Assembly: GCA_024403355.1 (NCBI GenBank)
Contig: JAKSRW010000001.1
Location: 124,001 to 188,000 of the forward strand
Length of the DNA stretch: 64,000 nucleotides
Source of the DNA: Lachnospiraceae bacterium
Lineage (GTDB): Bacteria; Bacillota; Clostridia; Lachnospirales; Lachnospiraceae
Direction: 5' to 3'
Shown here one piece after another: positions 50,830 to 58,913 of this stretch (position 1 is its first letter; every line of letters starts with the position of its first letter). Below the pieces are notes generated by a model. That model did no database searches and had not been told where the DNA came from. It worked only from the letters and a program-made list of their open reading frames with translations. The translations under genes were made by a program, and so were the position numbers.

Positions 50830-51513
50830 ATGAGCGATTATAACGAGATGAAAATCAGTGAGATGTATGACCTTTCACAGACAATTGCCGCTGAGCTTTT
50901 TGAAGGAAAGACATATCCCTGGGAGGTGCTTCCCGAAATCGGTGACTTTATCATGAAGCTCGGTGAGACACTTGACCCTGAGGAGTACAATAAAATCGGT
51001 GATAATATCTGGATCGCAAAGTCAGCTACGGTTGCTCCCACAGCAAGCATCACCGGTCCCTGTATCATCGGCAAGAACACTGAGGTTCGTCAGTGCGCCT
51101 TTATCAGAGGCAAGGCTATCGTAGGCGAGGGCTGTGTAGTCGGAAACTCATGTGAGCTTAAGAATGTAGTTCTTTTTAATAAGGTTCAGACACCTCACTT
51201 CAACTATGTCGGTGATTCCGTATTCGGCTTTAAGTCACATACAGGTGCCGGTGCCATTACATCAAACGTTAAGCAGGACAAGACACTTGTTACCATCAAC
51301 TATTACGGAACAAAGGTTGAGACAGGCCTTAAGAAGTTCGGTGCAATGCTTGGCGATAATGTTGAGATTGGCTGCAACAGCGTAATGAATCCCGGTACTG
51401 TAGTAGGAAAGAAGAGCAATGTTTACCCTCTTTCAATGGTAAGAGGCTTCGTTCCTTCAAATTCTATTTTCAAGACCGGCGGAGTGGTTGTAAGCAAATC
51501 CGAAGAGGTTTAA
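50830..51513 (+). CDS. Left-handed beta-helix nucleotidyl/acyltransferase-like protein
   Basis: A 227-residue protein. A short N-terminal helical part (about 1-55) is followed by hexapeptide repeats of the left-handed beta-helix (TVAPTASITGPCIIGKNTEV, CAFIRGKAIVGEGCVVGNS). It is similar to the C-terminal domain of GlmU or to sugar-nucleotide acyltransferases. No nucleotidyltransferase domain is present, so it is not a full GlmU. Substrate is unknown. Frame is open to 50797, but ATG 50830 fits the leader spacing. Confidence 0.85.
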   Translation: MSDYNEMKISEMYDLSQTIAAELFEGKTYPWEVLPEIGDFIMKLGETLDPEEYNKIGDNIWIAKSATVAPTASITGPCIIGKNTEVRQCAFIRGKAIVGEGCVVGNSCELKNVVLFNKVQTPHFNYVGDSVFGFKSHTGAGAITSNVKQDKTLVTINYYGTKVETGLKKFGAMLGDNVEIGCNSVMNPGTVVGKKSNVYPLSMVRGFVPSNSIFKTGGVVVSKSEEV

Positions 51514-51528
51514 ATTTTGAAATATATT

Positions 51529-51550
51529 CGGCGCTCAGTGCGCCGATTTT
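51529..51550 (+). terminator. Terminator-like hairpin between beta-helix gene and aspartate aminotransferase
   Basis: CGGCGC/GCGCCG stem with a TCAGT loop followed by ATTTT. It ends 3 bp before the GAAAGG site of the next gene, so it may also affect that site. Confidence 0.6.
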
Positions 51551-51571
51551 AAGAAAGGCATGGTTATAAAT

Positions 51572-52768
51572 ATGACAGGATTATCTAACAGAGCAAAAGA
51601 TGTTAAACCTTCATCAACCCTTGCAATTTCGGACAAGGCAAAACAGATGAAGGCAGCAGGAATTGATGTAGTAAGCTTCGGTGCCGGCGAGCCCGACTTC
51701 CCTACACCCGCCAATGTTTGCGAGGCAGCAAAGAAGGCTATTGATGACGGCTTCACAAAGTATACCGCCGCATCAGGTATCGTTGAACTTAAGAAGGCAG
51801 TTGCCGACAAGTTCGAGCGTTTTAACAAGCTTCACTATGAGCCTAATCAGATCGTTATCAGCAATGGCGGTAAGCATTCACTTACAAACATTTTTGAGGC
51901 TCTTGTAAATCCCGGAGAGGAAGTTATCATCCCCGCACCCTACTGGCTCAGCTACCCTGAGATGGTTAAGCTTGTAGGCGGTGTTCCCGTATTTGTTAAG
52001 TGTGATGAGAAGAACGGCTATAAGATTACAGCTGAGGAGCTTGCTGCGGCATGTACAGACAAGACAAAGGCATTCGTTCTTAATTCCCCCAACAACCCTA
52101 CAGGTATGATTTATACAAAGTCAGAGCTTGAGGCTCTTGCAAAGGTTATCGTTGAGAAGGATATCTACTGTATCTCAGATGAAATGTACGAGAACCTTGT
52201 ATATACAGATGAAGAGGTTGTAAGTATCGCAAGCTTAGGTGAGAAAATTTATAAGAGAACCATCACCTGCAGCGGTATGGCAAAGGCATATGCCATGACA
52301 GGATGGAGAATCGGTTATACAGGTTCAACAGCTGAGATTGCAAAGGCAATGGGCAGCATTCAGTCACACCAGACCTCAAACCCCAACTCAATCGCTCAGA
52401 AGGCTGCACTTGAGGCGCTTAACGGTCCCCAGGATACAGTTGCCGCAATGGTAGAGCAGTTCGCAAAGAGAAGTCAGTATACATACGAGCGTTGCGCCGC
52501 AATGCCTCATGTATCACTTATCAAGCCCAGCGGTGCATTCTATGCATTCGTAGATGTAAGCAGGACCTTCGAGCTTTCTTACAAGGGTAAGAAGGTTGGC
52601 GATGTATTCGGTCTCGCAGACATTCTTCTTAATGATTTCAATGTAGCTGTAATTCCCTGCAAGGACTTCGGTTTTGAGACACATATCCGTCTCAGCTATG
52701 CTACAAGCCTTGAGAATATTACAAAGGGTCTTGACAGAATCGAGGCATTCCTTAAGACTCTTGAATAA
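51572..52768 (+). CDS. aspC: Aspartate aminotransferase, class I
   Basis: A 398-residue PLP enzyme of fold type I, subgroup I-beta, which exchanges amino groups between aspartate or related amino acids and 2-oxoglutarate. The PLP lysine is K238 in SGMAKAYAMTGWRIGY. NSPNNPTG (PLP binding) and the C-terminal RLSYA Arg (substrate carboxylate) are conserved. ATG 51572 follows GAAAGG-CAT-GGT and 7 nt; the upstream in-frame ATG 51560 lies too close to the site. Precise substrate among I-beta enzymes is not decided. Confidence 0.93.
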   Translation: MTGLSNRAKDVKPSSTLAISDKAKQMKAAGIDVVSFGAGEPDFPTPANVCEAAKKAIDDGFTKYTAASGIVELKKAVADKFERFNKLHYEPNQIVISNGGKHSLTNIFEALVNPGEEVIIPAPYWLSYPEMVKLVGGVPVFVKCDEKNGYKITAEELAAACTDKTKAFVLNSPNNPTGMIYTKSELEALAKVIVEKDIYCISDEMYENLVYTDEEVVSIASLGEKIYKRTITCSGMAKAYAMTGWRIGYTGSTAEIAKAMGSIQSHQTSNPNSIAQKAALEALNGPQDTVAAMVEQFAKRSQYTYERCAAMPHVSLIKPSGAFYAFVDVSRTFELSYKGKKVGDVFGLADILLNDFNVAVIPCKDFGFETHIRLSYATSLENITKGLDRIEAFLKTLE

Positions 52769-52794
52769 TTAAAACATAATATTAAAATCTTTTG

Positions 52795-52827
52795 ATGCGG
52801 ATTCGGGGATTATCCCTGAATCTGCAT
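52795..52827 (+). promoter_or_regulatory. Long hairpin directly upstream of alaS
   Basis: 15-bp stem (from ATGCGGATTC on the 5' side to GAATCTGCAT on the 3' side, two G-U pairs) with a TTA loop. It has no T-tract and ends 5 nt before the alaS GAAAGG site. It could be the aspC terminator or an alaS control element. Confidence 0.55.
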
Positions 52828-52854
52828 TGTAATGAAAGGAATTGGTAGTTTTTT

Positions 52855-55503
52855 ATGAAAAAATTTACATCCAATGAGCTTCGTAAGGCTTGGATAAATT
52901 TCTATAAGGAGCGCGGTCATGTTGACTGTGGTGCGGTTTCACTCGTATCAGACGGTTCAACAGGCGTTCTCTTTAATGTAGCCGGCATGCAGCCACTTAT
53001 GCCTTATCTTTTAGGTAAGAAGCATCCTATGGGCACAAGACTCTGCAATGTGCAGGGCTGTGTACGTACAAATGATATTGAGTCTGTAGGTGATGCAAGC
53101 CATGGAACCTTCTTCGAGATGATGGGAAGCTGGTCACTCGGTGATTATTTCAAGGAGGACCGCTGTAAGTGGTCATTCGAGCTTCTGACACAGGTATTCG
53201 GTTTTGATGCAGACCATCTTGCCGCAACTGTTTTTGCGGGCGATGAGAATGCTCCCCGTGATGAGGAAGGCGCAAAGTACAGAATGCAGTCAGGCTTCAA
53301 GAAGGAGAATATTTTCTACCTTCCCGCTGAGGATAACTGGTGGGGTCTTGAGTTCGGTCCCTGCGGTCCCGACAGTGAGATGTTCTATGTAAAGGATGTT
53401 CCCGACTGTGGTCCTAACTGCGGTCCCGGATGCCACTGCGGAAAGTATACCGAAATCGGTAATGACGTATTCATGCAGTATGAGAAGCATCAGGACGGAA
53501 CACTTACTCCTCTTGCAAAGAAGAATGTAGATACAGGCTGGGGTCTTGAGCGTAACCTTGCATTCCTTAACGGCTTTAGTGATGTATATAAGACAGACAT
53601 TCATGCACCCGTAATCGCATATATTGAGCAGGTAAGCGGTCAGAAGTATGAGGCTGATGAGAAGCTTACACGTTCTATGAGAATTGTTGCCGACCATATG
53701 CGTACAAGCTTAATGCTTATCGGTGATGAGGCAAAGCTTACACCCTCAAATGCAGGTGCAGGCTATGTTCTCAGACGTCTTATCAGACGTGCCGTAAGAC
53801 ATGGACGTACACTTGGTCTTAAGAAGGAAAATCTTATCAAGTGCGCAGCAATTTACATGGATGAGGTTTACAATGAGAGCTTCCCTAACCTCGTTAAGAA
53901 CAGAGACTTCGTAGTAAATGAGCTTGATAAGGAAATTGTTCGTTTCGAAAGCACTCTTGAGAACGGCATGAAGGAATTTAAGAAGATTCTTGATGCAAAG
54001 AAGGAAGAGAATGCAAAGACAATCGACGGAAAGTCAGCATTCTATCTTTATGATACATTCGGATTCCCGCTTGAGCTTACAGTTGAAATGGCTCAGGAAG
54101 AGGGCCTTACAGTAGACGAGGAAGGCTTTGCAGCTTCTATGGAGGAGCAGAAGCAGCTCGCCCGTGCAGGTAAGAGCTTTGCACAGAAGAATACAGCTTC
54201 TGTATTTGATGCACTTGACGAGAATCTGGTAAGCAGCTTTGTCGGCTATGATACACTTACAGCCGATTCAAAGATTATCGCAGCTTCAGATGATAATGCT
54301 CTCGTTGACACACTCTCTGAGGGTGCAAAGGGAACCATTATTACAGAAATTACGCCTTTCTATGCTACCATGGGTGGTCAGAAGGGTGATGCGGGTATCA
54401 TCAGCACCGCAGACGGAAGCTTTAAGGTTGAGGAAACAGTGAAGGTTCCCGGCGGCCGTATCGGTCATGTAGGAACTGTTGTTTCAGGTACAATCAAGGT
54501 AGGAGAGACAGCATCCCTTAAGGTTGATGCGGTACTCAGAAGCAGCACCTGCAAGAACCATTCAGCAACACATCTTCTTCAGGCAGCCCTTCAGAAGGTA
54601 CTTGGTTCGGATGTTCATCAGCAGGGTTCATATCAGGATACAGAGCGTACACGTTTCGACTTTTCTTACGGTAAGGCTATGACAGCCGAGGAGATTGCAA
54701 AGGTTGAAAGCATTGTAAATGAATATATCGCTATGGCAGAGGATGTCGTTACAAATGTAATGACAATCGATGAGGCAAAGAGCACAGGTGCTATGGCACT
54801 TTTCGGTGAGAAGTACGGTGATACCGTTCGTGTTGTATCAATGGGTGACTTCTCAAAGGAATTATGCGGCGGTACTCATGTTAAGAATACAGGAGACATT
54901 GCCAACTTCAAGATTCTTTCAGAATCAGGCGTAGCAGCAGGTGTTCGCCGTATTGAGGCTATCACAGGTGCAAATGTTATTGCATACTACAAAAAGCTTG
55001 AGGAAATGCTCAATGAGGCAGCAGCTGCGGCAAAGGTTCAGCCTTCGGGTCTTGCGGAAAAGATTGCACATCTTCAGGCAGACAATAAGGCACTTGCTTC
55101 TGAAATCGAGTCACTTAAGTCAAAGGCAGCAAAGGATGCTCTCGGCGATGTAATGAGCAGTGTAACCGAAATCAAGGGCGTTAAGCTCCTTGCATCAAAG
55201 GTTCCCGGCGTAGATATGAACGGTCTGCGTGACCTTGCGGATTCACTTTGCGAGAAGATGGGCGGCGGTGTAGCAGTACTTGCTTCAGATACAGACGGCA
55301 AGGTAAATCTCGTGGCAAAGGCTACAGATGATGCTATTGCAAAGGGCGCACATGCAGGCAATCTTATCAAGGCCATTGCAGGTCTTGTAGGAGGTGGCGG
55401 CGGCGGACGTCCCAATATGGCTCAGGCAGGCGGCAAGAACCCTGCAGGTATTGATGAGTGCGTGGCAGCTGTTGCAGGCGTACTTGAGGGTCAGATTAAA
55501 TAA
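52855..55503 (+). CDS. alaS: Alanyl-tRNA synthetase
   Basis: An 882-residue class II synthetase with a catalytic domain (1-about 440), an editing domain (HSATHLL about 568, CGGTH about 671 as Zn ligands), and a C-terminal oligomerisation/C-Ala region ending in a Gly-rich GGGGGRPNMAQAGGK. The catalytic core is atypical: motif 2 region reads TNDIESVGDASHGTFFEMMG instead of the common AGGKHNDLENVG-type sequence. After GPCGPDSEMFY there is a Cys cluster C185-x3-C189-x3-C193-x-C195, likely a Zn knuckle. The protein looks complete and functional. No T-box leader was found. Confidence 0.95.
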   Translation: MKKFTSNELRKAWINFYKERGHVDCGAVSLVSDGSTGVLFNVAGMQPLMPYLLGKKHPMGTRLCNVQGCVRTNDIESVGDASHGTFFEMMGSWSLGDYFKEDRCKWSFELLTQVFGFDADHLAATVFAGDENAPRDEEGAKYRMQSGFKKENIFYLPAEDNWWGLEFGPCGPDSEMFYVKDVPDCGPNCGPGCHCGKYTEIGNDVFMQYEKHQDGTLTPLAKKNVDTGWGLERNLAFLNGFSDVYKTDIHAPVIAYIEQVSGQKYEADEKLTRSMRIVADHMRTSLMLIGDEAKLTPSNAGAGYVLRRLIRRAVRHGRTLGLKKENLIKCAAIYMDEVYNESFPNLVKNRDFVVNELDKEIVRFESTLENGMKEFKKILDAKKEENAKTIDGKSAFYLYDTFGFPLELTVEMAQEEGLTVDEEGFAASMEEQKQLARAGKSFAQKNTASVFDALDENLVSSFVGYDTLTADSKIIAASDDNALVDTLSEGAKGTIITEITPFYATMGGQKGDAGIISTADGSFKVEETVKVPGGRIGHVGTVVSGTIKVGETASLKVDAVLRSSTCKNHSATHLLQAALQKVLGSDVHQQGSYQDTERTRFDFSYGKAMTAEEIAKVESIVNEYIAMAEDVVTNVMTIDEAKSTGAMALFGEKYGDTVRVVSMGDFSKELCGGTHVKNTGDIANFKILSESGVAAGVRRIEAITGANVIAYYKKLEEMLNEAAAAAKVQPSGLAEKIAHLQADNKALASEIESLKSKAAKDALGDVMSSVTEIKGVKLLASKVPGVDMNGLRDLADSLCEKMGGGVAVLASDTDGKVNLVAKATDDAIAKGAHAGNLIKAIAGLVGGGGGGRPNMAQAGGKNPAGIDECVAAVAGVLEGQIK

Positions 55504-55545
55504 TTTGCCGGCATTTTTATAATTAATAATTTTAAACTTACAATA

Positions 55546-55584
55546 GGGGACGGAGGTTAGGACATTATAGTGTCTTTAATCCCC
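55546..55584 (+). other. Intergenic palindrome with GGGGACGG
   Basis: GGGGA/TCCCC outer stem and AGGACA/TGTCTT inner stem, without a T-tract, between alaS and tlyA. GGGGACGG recurs at 30494 and 62093. Confidence 0.4.
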
Positions 55585-55619
55585 GTCTCTTAAAGCATAT
55601 AGATATAAGAGGTGCAGAA

Positions 55620-56435
55620 TTGGGTAAAGAACGCTTGGATGTAATGCTTGTAAACAGGGGAATGGTGGAGTCACGCGAGAAGGCCAAGGCTATAATAATG
55701 GCCGGTGAGGTATTTGTTGACGGTCAGCGTGAGGATAAGGCAGGCTCCATGTTCAAGGAAGAATGTCACATTGAAATAAGAGGCGAGAAGATGCGTTATG
55801 TCAGCCGTGCAGGCTATAAGCTTGAAAAGGCTGTTAATGTGTTTGAGGTTAAGCTTGATGGCCTTACCTGTATGGATGTCGGTGCGTCTACCGGTGGCTT
55901 TACCGACTGTATGCTTCAAAAAGGTGCGGTAAAGATTTTTGCGGTCGATGTAGGCACCAATCAGCTTGACTGGAAGCTTCGCAGCGATGAGCGTGTCATT
56001 TCGATGGAAAAAACCAACATGCGTTATGTTACACCGGAGACAATAGGTGAGCAGGTGGATTTTGTTTCCATTGATGTATCCTTTATTTCGGTTACAAAGC
56101 TTTTGCCCGCAATTAAGCCTATTATGAAGAACGGGGCACATATTGTATGTCTTATCAAGCCTCAGTTTGAAGCGGGCAGGGAGCAGGTCGGAAAGGGCGG
56201 CATCGTAAGGGATGCAAAGGTCCATAAGCAGGTTATCGGTATGATAGGCAGCTTCTTTGCGGCAGCAGGCTTTAATCTGCTGGGACTGGATTACTCACCG
56301 ATTAAGGGTACCGAAGGAAATATCGAATACCTTCTTTATGCGGAGAATATGGGTAATGTAGGTGCCGATGAATGTGCGCCCTATGATGAGCAGCAGATAG
56401 ATTCAGTGGTAAAGGCTGCGCATGAGGGACTGTAA
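55620..56435 (+). CDS. tlyA: TlyA-family rRNA 2'-O-methyltransferase
   Basis: A 271-residue protein. An N-terminal S4 RNA-binding domain (about 3-62, ERLDVMLVNRGMVESREKAK) is followed by an FtsJ-like SAM methyltransferase with motif CMDVGASTGGFTDC and the K-D-K-E-type residues. TlyA enzymes methylate ribose of 16S/23S rRNA cytidines. The start is TTG with GAGGTG 5 nt upstream. It is followed by nadK and argR, the conserved order in Firmicutes. Confidence 0.95.
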   Translation: MGKERLDVMLVNRGMVESREKAKAIIMAGEVFVDGQREDKAGSMFKEECHIEIRGEKMRYVSRAGYKLEKAVNVFEVKLDGLTCMDVGASTGGFTDCMLQKGAVKIFAVDVGTNQLDWKLRSDERVISMEKTNMRYVTPETIGEQVDFVSIDVSFISVTKLLPAIKPIMKNGAHIVCLIKPQFEAGREQVGKGGIVRDAKVHKQVIGMIGSFFAAAGFNLLGLDYSPIKGTEGNIEYLLYAENMGNVGADECAPYDEQQIDSVVKAAHEGL

Positions 56436-56465
56436 TTTTATATAGTATCTAAGATATTATATCTG

Positions 56466-56494
56466 TTGCATAAGGATAAATCTTGCGATATAAT
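56466..56494 (+). promoter_or_regulatory. Putative promoter of nadK
   Basis: TTGCAT, 17-bp spacer, consensus TATAAT, in the 159-bp gap between tlyA and nadK. Confidence 0.65.
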
Positions 56495-56594
56495 AAAATA
56501 ACTATCGTATGTGCAAATAAGGGCGGATGTGAGCCGGACTTTTTGCAGATATATTGGTTAACGGATTTAATTAAGGTCAGGGCTGATTGTTGAT

Positions 56595-57470
56595 ATGAAG
56601 AAATTCTGTATACTGACAAACAAATCGAAGGATCCCGATTTCATAGTGACGAAGAGGATAGAGCAGCTTATAGTTGAAGAGGGTGCTGAGTGCAGGCTGC
56701 TTGGTGACCCGCTCGCAGAGAAGGCTTACGTAATTGATGAGCTGACAGGAAGGGCGCATTTTTCAACTGAGGCAGTTCCGGATGATACAGAGTGTATTAT
56801 TATCCTCGGAGGAGACGGTACGATCATAGAGACGGCACGCGCTGTCGGCTGCAGGGAAATCCCCATGGTCGGCATTAACCTCGGAACACTCGGATTTCTT
56901 TCTGTTGTGGAGAAAACAGGCATCGAGCAGGCGATAAGGGCACTGATTGCGGGTGAATATATTGTCGAGGACAGAATGCTGCTTGACGTGACTGTTAATC
57001 ACGGGGCAAATGTCAGCAAAAGCATGGCATTAAACGATGTTACGGTTACCAGAAGCGGTCTTTCGAGAATTATCAGGACTGATTTATATATTAATGATGA
57101 ATTTGTGGGTTCGTATTCGGGCGACGGTATACTTGTTGCAACCCCGACAGGCTCTACAGGCTATAATCTGTCGGCTGGCGGTCCGATTGTTACCCCTGAG
57201 GCGGAGCTTATGTGCATTACGCCCATATGTCCGCATACCCTGCAGCATCGCAGTATTGTGGTGTCCGCAAAGGAAAAAATCAAAATCGTTGTAGGAGAAA
57301 AGAAAAAGTCACAGGAGGTTGAAAGCTACGCCACAATTGACGGTCAGATGGCTATCGGTCTTGAAACAGGTGACAGTATTCTTATAGAAAAGGCTTCAGC
57401 GGTCACAAAGCTTATAAGATTCCCGGAGCAGAGCTATTTTAACGTTCTGCATTCCAAGCTTAACTCATAA
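56595..57470 (+). CDS. nadK: NAD kinase
   Basis: A 291-residue NAD kinase that makes NADP. The catalytic GGDGT is at residues 72-76, and SYSGDGILVATPTGSTGYNLSAGGP is the conserved core loop. It lies 55 bp upstream of argR. The ribosome-binding site is weak (AAGG about 20 nt upstream). Confidence 0.96.
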   Translation: MKKFCILTNKSKDPDFIVTKRIEQLIVEEGAECRLLGDPLAEKAYVIDELTGRAHFSTEAVPDDTECIIILGGDGTIIETARAVGCREIPMVGINLGTLGFLSVVEKTGIEQAIRALIAGEYIVEDRMLLDVTVNHGANVSKSMALNDVTVTRSGLSRIIRTDLYINDEFVGSYSGDGILVATPTGSTGYNLSAGGPIVTPEAELMCITPICPHTLQHRSIVVSAKEKIKIVVGEKKKSQEVESYATIDGQMAIGLETGDSILIEKASAVTKLIRFPEQSYFNVLHSKLNS

Positions 57471-57525
57471 ATACCCGGTTAATTTATCAAACTTATCCGG
57501 ACGATTACAGCAAAGGAGGTTTGCC

Positions 57526-57984
57526 ATGAAATCAGAAAGACAGAATGCGATTCTTGACATCATTACGAAAAATGATATCGAAACACAGGAGGAGCTTCTT
57601 GCAATTCTTAAGGATTTTGGATTTAATGTAACACAGGCTACTGTTTCCAGAGATATCAGAGAGCTGAAGCTTACCAAGATAGCTACCGAGAACGGAACAC
57701 AGAAGTATATATCCATGAGAGGCAGTGATGCGGGTAATTCCGACAAGTATCTGCGTGTTCTTCATGACGGCCTTATTTCGCTTGAAACCGCACAGAATAT
57801 ACTTGTTCTTAAAACGGTATCAGGTATGGCCATGGCGGTTGCGGCAGCGCTTGATTCACTTCATCTCGAGGGTGTGGTCGGCTGTATCGCAGGTGATGAT
57901 ACCATTTTCTGTGCCGTAAGAACCATTGAAGGAACCTATCAGGTTGCGGAAAAATTAAGAAGGTTGACAGTAATAAAAAAATAG
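57526..57984 (+). CDS. argR: Arginine repressor ArgR
   Basis: A 152-residue regulator with an N-terminal winged helix (ATVSRDIRELKL recognition helix, about 39-50) and a C-terminal arginine-binding/oligomerisation domain with GDDTIFCA. It controls arginine biosynthesis and catabolism by binding ARG boxes; argH at 22.9 kb is a likely target. AAAGGAGGT precedes ATG. The yebC promoter overlaps its 3' end. Confidence 0.96.
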   Translation: MKSERQNAILDIITKNDIETQEELLAILKDFGFNVTQATVSRDIRELKLTKIATENGTQKYISMRGSDAGNSDKYLRVLHDGLISLETAQNILVLKTVSGMAMAVAAALDSLHLEGVVGCIAGDDTIFCAVRTIEGTYQVAEKLRRLTVIKK

Positions 57985-57993
57985 TGCTATAAT
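57964..57993 (+). promoter_or_regulatory. Promoter of yebC
   Basis: Consensus TTGACA and TATAAT with an 18-bp spacer; the -35 lies within the end of argR. Confidence 0.75.
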
Positions 57994-58024
57994 ACCGTGA
58001 AGGTTTTAAAAAAGGAGATTATAT

Positions 58025-58753
58025 ATGTCAGGTCATTCTAAATTTGCTAATATTAAGCACAAAAAAGAAAAGAACGATTCAGCAAAGGGAAAGATTTTTA
58101 CAAGAATCGGTCGTGAAATTGCAGTAGCGGTAAAGGAAGGCGGTCCCGATATCAATAACAACTTCAAGCTCAAGATTGTGGTTGCTAAGGCAAAGGCAAA
58201 CAACATGCCCAATGATACAATCGACCGTAGTATTAAGAAGGCTGCCGGAGATCTTAACGCAGTTAATTTCGAGACAGTAACCTATGAAGGATACGGCCCC
58301 AACGGTGTTGCAATTATCGTTGAAGCATTAACAGACAACAAGAACAGAACAGCAGCTAACGTAAGAAACGCATTTACAAAGGGCTACGGCAACGTAGGTA
58401 CACCCGGCTGTGCATCAATTCTTTTCGACAGAAAGGGACAGATTATCATTGACAAGGAAGAGTGCGAAATGGACGCAGATGACCTTATGATGATCGCTCT
58501 TGATGCAGGTGCGGAGGACTTCAGCGAGGAAGAGGACAGTTACGAGATTATTACAGCTCCCGATGATTTCTCAAAGGTTCTTGATGCACTTACAGAGGCT
58601 AAGCTTCCCATGGTTTCAGCTGATGTTACAATGATTCCCCAGCTTTGGAAGGAGCTTACAGACGAGACAGATATCAAGAATATCAACAAGACTCTCGACC
58701 TTCTTGATGAGGATGATGATGTTCAGAATGTATACCATAACTGGGATGAATAA
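58025..58753 (+). CDS. yebC: YebC/PmpR family protein
   Basis: A 242-residue member of the TACO1/YebC family. The start SGHSKFANIKHKKEKNDSAKGK and the GYGPNGVAIIVE and GNVGTPGCASILF segments are diagnostic. Members are annotated as transcription regulators; recent work links the family to relief of ribosome stalling. It has its own promoter and terminator, and stands between argR and recN, which are usually adjacent. Confidence 0.96.
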   Translation: MSGHSKFANIKHKKEKNDSAKGKIFTRIGREIAVAVKEGGPDINNNFKLKIVVAKAKANNMPNDTIDRSIKKAAGDLNAVNFETVTYEGYGPNGVAIIVEALTDNKNRTAANVRNAFTKGYGNVGTPGCASILFDRKGQIIIDKEECEMDADDLMMIALDAGAEDFSEEEDSYEIITAPDDFSKVLDALTEAKLPMVSADVTMIPQLWKELTDETDIKNINKTLDLLDEDDDVQNVYHNWDE

Positions 58754-58774
58754 TATAATACTTTAGCAGATTAA

Positions 58775-58814
58775 AGCCTGTTAGTCAGCAGATGTTGATT
58801 AACAGGCTTTTTTT
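58775..58814 (+). terminator. Terminator after yebC
   Basis: AGCCTGTTA/TAACAGGCT 9-bp stem followed by T6. The 3' arm plus T-run is repeated 14 bp downstream (AACAGGCTTTT), a small duplication. Confidence 0.9.
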
Positions 58815-58846
58815 GTATTTAACAGGCTTTTGTATCGGGTTTTTCC

Positions 58847-58875
58847 TTGAATTAGTTTATCCGGTGTGGTAAACT
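58847..58875 (+). promoter_or_regulatory. Putative promoter of recN
   Basis: TTGAAT, 17-bp spacer, TAAACT. It places transcription start about 30 nt upstream of the coding start. Confidence 0.55.
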
Positions 58876-58913
58876 ATATGCTTGAGAGAGTTTATACAGG
58901 AGAAAGGTATCAG

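Noticed and set aside
52769-52854. T-box leader before alaS (also checked before argS at 18400-18440)
   Set aside because: No AGGGTGGNACCGCG box in either upstream region.
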